DNA of 6,059 nt, taken from NCBI GenBank assembly GCA_002401565.1, contig NVTL01000036.1, positions 25,145-31,203 of the forward strand, in the 5' to 3' direction. A model generated the notes under the pieces. That model did no database searches. It saw only the letters and a list, made by a program, of their open reading frames with translations, and had not been told where the DNA came from. This document shows, piece after piece, positions 5,775-6,059 of this stretch (position 1 is the stretch's first letter; the number at the start of each line of letters is the position of its first letter). This stretch comes from Rhodospirillaceae bacterium. GTDB lineage: Bacteria; Pseudomonadota; Alphaproteobacteria; Rhodospirillales; Magnetovibrionaceae. Made by a program: the position numbers and the translations under genes.

Positions 5775-6059
5775 TTAGTCTTTAGCGCGTTCAACGTAAG
5801 ACGCGTCTTCGGTGTTGACGACAATACGGGTTCCGGCAGCGATAAACGGGGGCACTTGGGTGCGGATACCGTTTTCCAACATGGCGGGTTTATAGCTCGA
5901 AGAAGCTGTTTGGCCTTTGACCACGGCGTCCGCCTCGGTGACTTCCAAGATAACCGTTTTCGGCAATTTCACGCCCAAAGGTGTGTCGTCATGGCTTTCG
6001 ACGATGACCTTCATGTTTTCCTGCAAGAACAGAACCTGATCTTCGCCAATGTCATCAAC
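5775..6059 (-). CDS. efp: Elongation factor P, C-terminal half (5' end outside window)
   Basis: EF-P binds ribosomes stalled on consecutive prolines, between the P and E sites, and promotes peptide bond formation. The window holds 94 codons plus a TAA stop, about half of the usual 185-190 residues. The reading frame stays open to the window edge, so the true start and domain I with its modifiable loop lie outside. Visible residues cover the end of the central OB domain ([11 protein letters not shown], then the PLGVKLP segment) and the C-terminal OB domain. The family signature of that last domain is clear: [17 protein letters not shown], then G-T-R-I-V-V-N-T, then the usual YVER ending. A TTG at 6024-6026 lies in the middle of the conserved fold and is not a start. 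suhB follows after 17 bases, so the two are very likely co-transcribed. Identification is secure; only completeness is unknown. Confidence 0.97.
   Translation of the reverse strand, partial: VDDIGEDQVLFLQENMKVIVESHDDTPLGVKLPKTVILEVTEADAVVKGQTASSSYKPAMLENGIRTQVPPFIAAGTRIVVNTEDASYVERAKD

Noticed and set aside
5775..6026. Stand-alone 83-residue gene starting at a TTG
   Set aside because: The frame continues to the window edge and the upstream residues match EF-P, so this is an internal codon of a truncated efp.

Overview
The window carries six genes, all on the minus strand and tightly packed. Transcription therefore runs from high to low coordinates, and no gene-free stretch exceeds about 120 bases. 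Gene content and order, moderate GC (roughly half by eye) and protein style suggest an alphaproteobacterium. An efp-suhB pair next to a MotA/TolQ-like and peptidoglycan-binding MotB-like pair is an arrangement I associate with that class. The genus cannot be told from the window.

In transcription order, the window opens with the C-terminal half of elongation factor P (5775-6059, cut by the window edge). Seventeen bases later comes a SuhB/inositol-monophosphatase family enzyme (4969-5757). A 115-base gap follows, holding a possible promoter, an inverted repeat and a strong Shine-Dalgarno sequence. Then come three envelope genes: a secreted Pro/Ala/Lys/Val-rich protein ending in a divergent OmpA-like domain (3638-4852), a four-helix MotA/TolQ/ExbB-type proton-channel protein with a long C-terminal tail (2457-3626), and a MotB-like protein with one membrane helix, a long coiled coil and a canonical OmpA-like peptidoglycan-binding domain (1386-2453). 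Spacings of 11 and 3 bases indicate that these three are co-transcribed and probably translationally coupled. After an AT-rich 86-base gap comes a TetA-type major facilitator transporter (58-1299), whose link to the rest is uncertain.

The most notable point is the three-gene envelope cluster. It has the parts of an ion-driven envelope machine: a channel, a helix with the ion-carrying Asp and a peptidoglycan anchor, and a TonB/TolA-like proline-rich periplasmic spacer ending in an OmpA-like fold. It is neither a flagellar stator nor a complete Tol-Pal set, and its job cannot be read from the sequence. The spacer protein encodes a PPPP run two genes downstream of efp, so its synthesis probably depends on EF-P. 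No RNA gene, mobile element, CRISPR array or clear intrinsic terminator was seen.
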